From assembly GCA_019391515.1 (NCBI GenBank), contig JAHXQP010000019.1:1-45852 (forward strand): 45,852 nt of DNA, written 5' to 3'. Below, piece after piece: positions 42,458-45,852 of this stretch. This stretch comes from Clostridiaceae bacterium. Lineage in GTDB: Bacteria > Bacillota > Clostridia > Tissierellales > Sporanaerobacteraceae. Numbering within the stretch: the first letter of the stretch is position 1; every line of letters starts with the position of its first letter. The notes beneath the pieces were generated by a model. The model saw only the letters and a program-made list of their open reading frames with translations. It did no database searches and was not told the origin of the DNA. A program made the translations under genes and the position numbers.

Positions 42458-43125
42458 TCTATTGTTTTAACTCCTTTTCCAAAAGCCCTCTCCCAATCTG
42501 ATACAAACTTATCTACACTATAGTCTGTTAGAGGATGATCCATTAAGGCTTTAGCTACATCTTCAGGTATTGTAATGCTTTGAATTCCATACTTTAGTAT
42601 ATTCAAAACTTGTTGGGCATTTTTAAAACTTGCACCTAAAACTTTGCAATCAAAATTATATTCTTTAAGTATTGTTAGTATGTCCTTTACTACATTTATT
42701 CCATCTCCTGAAATATTATCTAATCTATTTACATATGGGGCTACATATTTGGCACCCGCTTTAGCTGCTAAAAACCCTTGATTTGGTGTAAATACAGCTG
42801 TAGCAGTTATCTTTATACCTTCTTTAGATAATTCTTTAATAGCTTTGAATCCTTCTTTAGTAACTGGTATTTTTATATGAATATTTTTATACAGATTGTT
42901 TAAAAATCTAGCTTCTTCTACCATTCCTTCAAAATCAGTACTTATAACTTGTACATGTACTATTTTGTCTTCCCCTATTATATTGTATATTTCCTCTAAT
43001 AATTGGATTGTTTTTTTATTTTCCTTAGCTACTAGAGTGGGATTTGTAGTTACTCCATCAATGGATAGTATAGAATTTAGCTCTTTAATCTCCTTTAGAT
43101 TTCCTGTATCTAAAAATAACTCCAT
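42454..43125 (-). CDS. Fructose-6-phosphate aldolase / small transaldolase
   Basis: A 223-aa TalC/FSA-type class I aldolase. It shows MELFLDTGNLKEIKEL, DGVTTNPTLVAKE, VHVQVIS, the Schiff-base lysine in HIKIPVTKEGFKAIKEL, TATAVFTPNQGFLAAKAGAKYVAPYVNRLDNISGDG and LGASFKNAQQV. The glutamine in VQV and the tyrosine in PYVNRLD match residues that mark fructose-6-phosphate aldolases rather than true transaldolases, but the call between the two is not certain. It lies 33 bases after lplA on the same strand. Confidence 0.88.
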   Translation of the reverse strand: MELFLDTGNLKEIKELNSILSIDGVTTNPTLVAKENKKTIQLLEEIYNIIGEDKIVHVQVISTDFEGMVEEARFLNNLYKNIHIKIPVTKEGFKAIKELSKEGIKITATAVFTPNQGFLAAKAGAKYVAPYVNRLDNISGDGINVVKDILTILKEYNFDCKVLGASFKNAQQVLNILKYGIQSITIPEDVAKALMDHPLTDYSVDKFVSDWERAFGKGVKTIE

Positions 43126-43158
43126 ATTGATCTCTCCTATCTATTTGTTAAGTTATAT

Positions 43159-44148
43159 TTAGTTGGTAATGGATTCAAGAAGCTCATCATGTGAAATCCC
43201 TGAAAAATAATAACCTACATTAATATCTTTTAACACTTTTTCTATATCATCTCCATTATATCTTGTACCTATCAATTTTTCCTCCACGTCTTTTAATTCC
43301 CCATGCCCAAAGAAATCTCCATAAAATTTGATATCTTTAATATATCCATTGTCTACATCTATAAGTATTTCTACATTACCACTTGGAAACCTTCTGTTTT
43401 TTCTTATATTAAATTCTGGAGATTCTCCATAAGTCCAATCCCAAGTCATATATCTTTCTTCCATTAGTTTGTTAATATTTTCTAAATCTTCTTCTGTTAA
43501 TTCATATACTTCCATGTCCTCTTTATCTTTAAACATATGTTTTAAAAGGAGATCTTTAAAGTCACCTATAGTTATATCTTCTTTTAAGTGATCTTTTATA
43601 TTGGTAACTCTACTTCTTACTGATTTAACACCTTTAGATACTATTTTGTCTTGAGAAACTTTCAAAGACTTAGATAAAACATCTAACTCCACGTCAAAAA
43701 GCATAGCCCCATGGTGAAGTATCCTTCCCTTTTTCATGTATTGAGCATTTCCACAGAACTTTTTCCTATCTATGACTATATCATTTCTTCCAGTAAATTC
43801 TGCCTTAACTCCTAACTGAGCTAATACCTCTATTACAGGTTGGGAAAAAGTCTTAAAATCAAAGCCATTTGAGCCTTCATTTTTAGATATTATAGTATAG
43901 TTTAAATTCCCTAAGTCGTGGTATACAGCCCCACCACCTGAAAGTCTTCTTACAACATTTATATTATTTTCCCTCACATACTTAGTATTTATTTCTTCAA
44001 TAGTATTTTGATGTTTCCCTACTACAATAGTAGGTTCATTTATCCATAGTAAAAATATTTCATCAAATTCGTCTAGATAGTTAAAAACATATTCTTCTAA
44101 AGCTAGATTAAATTGAGGTTTGTTACAATCATTCTTTATATAAATCAT
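43159..44148 (-). CDS. lplA: Lipoate-protein ligase A
   Basis: A ligase of about 329 aa that activates lipoate with ATP and attaches it to lysines of lipoyl domains. It has NLALEEYVF, WINEPTIVVGKHQNTIEEIN, VVRRLSGGGAVYHDLGNLNYTII, the KKFCGNAQYMKKGRILHHGAMLFD substrate loop, and a C-terminal accessory domain. The start is taken at 44148, because GGAGG lies 8 bases before that ATG and the in-frame codon at 44151 is a TTG. Its neighbour upstream encodes a lipoyl-domain-carrying dihydrolipoamide dehydrogenase, a natural substrate. Confidence 0.93.
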   Translation of the reverse strand: MIYIKNDCNKPQFNLALEEYVFNYLDEFDEIFLLWINEPTIVVGKHQNTIEEINTKYVRENNINVVRRLSGGGAVYHDLGNLNYTIISKNEGSNGFDFKTFSQPVIEVLAQLGVKAEFTGRNDIVIDRKKFCGNAQYMKKGRILHHGAMLFDVELDVLSKSLKVSQDKIVSKGVKSVRSRVTNIKDHLKEDITIGDFKDLLLKHMFKDKEDMEVYELTEEDLENINKLMEERYMTWDWTYGESPEFNIRKNRRFPSGNVEILIDVDNGYIKDIKFYGDFFGHGELKDVEEKLIGTRYNGDDIEKVLKDINVGYYFSGISHDELLESITN

Positions 44149-44175
44149 CAATTATACCTCCATAATATAATTATG

Positions 44176-44232
44176 AAAAGCCCTCCAAGTTTATATTGGC
44201 TATTTTAAAAGATATAAACCTGAAAGGCTTTT
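44176..44232 (-). terminator. Intrinsic terminator after the dihydrolipoamide dehydrogenase gene
   Basis: A long imperfect stem pairs AAAAGCC...GTTTATAT with ATATAAAC...GGCTTTT and is followed by TTTTC on the minus strand. It lies between the dehydrogenase and lplA genes, which share direction. Confidence 0.75.
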
Positions 44233-44252
44233 TAAAAATAATATAGGCCGTC

Positions 44253-45852
44253 TTAACTAATTTTTTTAGGTAAATGTATTGCCTTTCTTAATGTATCAGC
44301 ACAAGCTTCTACAAAAGCCTCAGAATATGTTGGATGTCCATGTATTGATTGCAATACTTCATGTACTGTAATTTCCATTTCCATAAGCACTGCTACTTCA
44401 TTTATCATTTCTGCTACTCCTGGTCCTACGGCATGAACTCCTAGTATTTCTCCATATTTTTTATCTGCTATAACCTTAATAAAACCTGTAGTTTGTCCTG
44501 AAGCTAAAGCTCTTCCATTACCTACAAATGTGAATTTACCAATTGAAATATTATATTTTTCTCTTGCTTCATCTTCAGTAAGTCCTACTGAAGCCGCTTC
44601 TGGCATAGTGTAAATAGCAGCTGGTGTATTAGCTAGTTTTGCTTTTTCCCTTCCACCCATAGCATTTATTGCTGCCACTTCACCCATTTTGGAAGCTGCA
44701 TGTGCAAGCATCTTTCTACCATTTACATCTCCTGGGGCATATATTCCTTCTACACTAGTTTCCATGTAATCATTTACTTTTATTCTTCCTCTTTCCATTT
44801 CGAAGTCAATTTCTCCCATACCTGCTACATCTGGAACCCTTCCTATAGACAATAGTCCTTTGTCTACTACTAAATCTTCTTTTCCTTCTAATTTTAATAT
44901 AAGTTTCCCATCTTTTTCAATTATTTCATTAAGTTTTGTAGAAGTATGAATATCTATACCTTTATTAGTTAGCGCAGCATGTAATGCTGCAGATACATCT
45001 TTGTCCATATTTGGTACTATTCTATCCATCATTTCAATAATTGTAACTTTGCTACCAAAGGAGCTGAAAACTAGGCCTAATTCTACACCTATAACCCCAC
45101 CACCTATAACTGCTAATTCCTTTGGTATCTCTTTTAAGTTAAGAATTTCATCACTTGTCAGAACTAATCTACTTTCTATACCAGGAATTTTTATCTTAGC
45201 TACCTTAGAACCACCTGCTAAGATGATTTTTCTTCCTTCAATAACTTCACTATCATTTATAGAAACTTTTTTGCCTTTAGTTATTTTCCCTATGCCTTTA
45301 TATATATCTATTCCATTGCTTTTCAAAAGTCCTACTACACCATTAGTCAAAGTCATAACTACTTCATTTTTCAGCTCAACAGTTCTATCCATATCTATAC
45401 TTATATTGGAGTTTTCTAAAACAATTCCTCTTCTTCCTGTTGCTTTTATTTCTTCAATTATTTCAGCATTTTTTAGATAAGTTTTAGTTGGTATACAACC
45501 TCTATTTAGACAAGTGCCGCCAAATAAACTCTTCTCTACTATAGCAACTTTTCCGCCTAATTGAGCTGCCTTTATAGCTGATACATATCCTGCTGGCCCT
45601 CCACCTATAACTATTACATCATATATATCATCATCTTTTTCTACTTTTGTTTCTACACCTTTAGGTTCTTCTTTTGCTATTGCTTCATTTGCTACATCTG
45701 GAATATTTTCACCTTTTTCTCCTAAATAACCTATAGTAGTTATAACGGGTACTGTTTCACCATCTTGTTTCAATATCTTTAGTAAATATCCTGAAGTCTC
45801 TGCTTCTACTTCCATATTTACTTTATCTGTCATTATTTCAAGTAGAATTTCT
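44253..45852 (-). CDS. lpdA: Dihydrolipoamide dehydrogenase with N-terminal lipoyl domain, 5' end beyond the window
   Basis: An E3 flavoprotein. The core has VIVIGGGPAGYVSAIKAAQLG, the redox disulfide in GGTCLNRGCIPTK, AVIGGGVIGVELGLVFSSFG, YAPGDVNGRKMLAHAAS and the catalytic HGHPTYSEA near the C-terminus. Before the core lies a lipoyl domain with the lipoylated lysine in TDKVNMEVEA. An ATG at 45833 is not the true start. The frame stays open to the window edge and encodes EILLEI directly before MTDKV, the conserved part of a lipoyl domain that the ATG would cut off. The gene therefore continues past 45852. Lipoyl-E3 fusions serve 2-oxo acid or acetoin dehydrogenase complexes. Confidence 0.93.
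   Translation of the reverse strand, partial: EILLEIMTDKVNMEVEAETSGYLLKILKQDGETVPVITTIGYLGEKGENIPDVANEAIAKEEPKGVETKVEKDDDIYDVIVIGGGPAGYVSAIKAAQLGGKVAIVEKSLFGGTCLNRGCIPTKTYLKNAEIIEEIKATGRRGIVLENSNISIDMDRTVELKNEVVMTLTNGVVGLLKSNGIDIYKGIGKITKGKKVSINDSEVIEGRKIILAGGSKVAKIKIPGIESRLVLTSDEILNLKEIPKELAVIGGGVIGVELGLVFSSFGSKVTIIEMMDRIVPNMDKDVSAALHAALTNKGIDIHTSTKLNEIIEKDGKLILKLEGKEDLVVDKGLLSIGRVPDVAGMGEIDFEMERGRIKVNDYMETSVEGIYAPGDVNGRKMLAHAASKMGEVAAINAMGGREKAKLANTPAAIYTMPEAASVGLTEDEAREKYNISIGKFTFVGNGRALASGQTTGFIKVIADKKYGEILGVHAVGPGVAEMINEVAVLMEMEITVHEVLQSIHGHPTYSEAFVEACADTLRKAIHLPKKIS

Noticed and set aside
45001-45480. 159-codon plus-strand frame antisense to the dihydrolipoamide dehydrogenase gene
   Set aside because: The dehydrogenase frame has unmistakable motifs across this stretch; the antisense frame has no domain or ribosome site and is a shadow of codon bias.
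1-45852. Transposase, phage, CRISPR, tRNA or rRNA content
   Set aside because: Reading both strands gave no transposase motifs, no spaced direct-repeat arrays, and no recognisable tRNA or rRNA segments.

Overview
The window looks like chromosomal DNA of an AT-rich, Gram-positive anaerobe of the Clostridia/Tissierellia type. The grounds are the low GC content, strong AGGAGG-type ribosome sites, a SleB-like cell-wall hydrolase, an LtaS-like synthase, and a fermentative acyl-CoA dehydrogenase/Etf operon under a sigma-54 activator. The species cannot be named from the sequence. I see no rRNA, tRNA, CRISPR array, insertion sequence or phage gene.

Region 1 (about 0.4-18 kb, all minus strand) is a surface-polysaccharide locus. 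Its promoter-proximal block ptmE-legF-legI-legG-legH and its distal pair legB-legC together form a full CMP-legionaminic acid (nonulosonic acid) route of the GDP-linked Campylobacter type. Between them lie a second 4,6-dehydratase/aminotransferase/initiating phosphosugar transferase set (bacillosamine-like), a chain-length protein fused to a BY-kinase domain whose ATP site is degenerate, a LicD + IspD-like cytidylyltransferase + SDR cassette, one GT52-like (sialyltransferase-like) glycosyltransferase and a Wzy-like polymerase. The set is poor in glycosyltransferases and has no dedicated Wzx, although a MurJ/MOP flippase lies just upstream. A secreted protein is cut by the left edge.

Region 2 (18.4-23.1 kb) is cell envelope: MurJ, an LtaS-family phosphoglycerol transferase and a secreted SleB-like hydrolase.

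Region 3 (23.1-32.4 kb) is a sugar-acid regulon. A minus-strand cluster runs permease - hydantoinase/oxoprolinase-like ATPase - HEXXH protein - (terminator) - YiaK-like reductase - UxuA. An IclR/KdgR-type regulator is divergent from eda-kdgK. A KdgR-like palindrome sits at the predicted +1 of the permease promoter, and related half-sites follow the eda promoter. Mannonate would thus be taken through KDG and KDPG to pyruvate and glyceraldehyde-3-phosphate. What the permease and hydantoinase-like protein handle is unknown and is the most novel-looking part.

Region 4 (32.4-41.4 kb) is a sigma-54 regulon. A PAS-AAA-Fis activator is followed by an enoyl-CoA hydratase and by a GntP permease - CoA-transferase - acyl-CoA dehydrogenase - EtfB - EtfA operon. 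Each of these two units has its own -24/-12 promoter. There is no thiolase or 3-hydroxyacyl-CoA dehydrogenase, so import, CoA activation, dehydration and reduction of a short carboxylate (crotonate, 3-hydroxybutyrate, 3-hydroxypropionate or acrylate) fits better than classical butyrate synthesis.

Region 5 (41.4-45.9 kb) holds an M19 dipeptidase, a fructose-6-phosphate-aldolase-type transaldolase, a lipoate-protein ligase and a lipoyl-domain-fused dihydrolipoamide dehydrogenase whose 5' end lies beyond the right edge.
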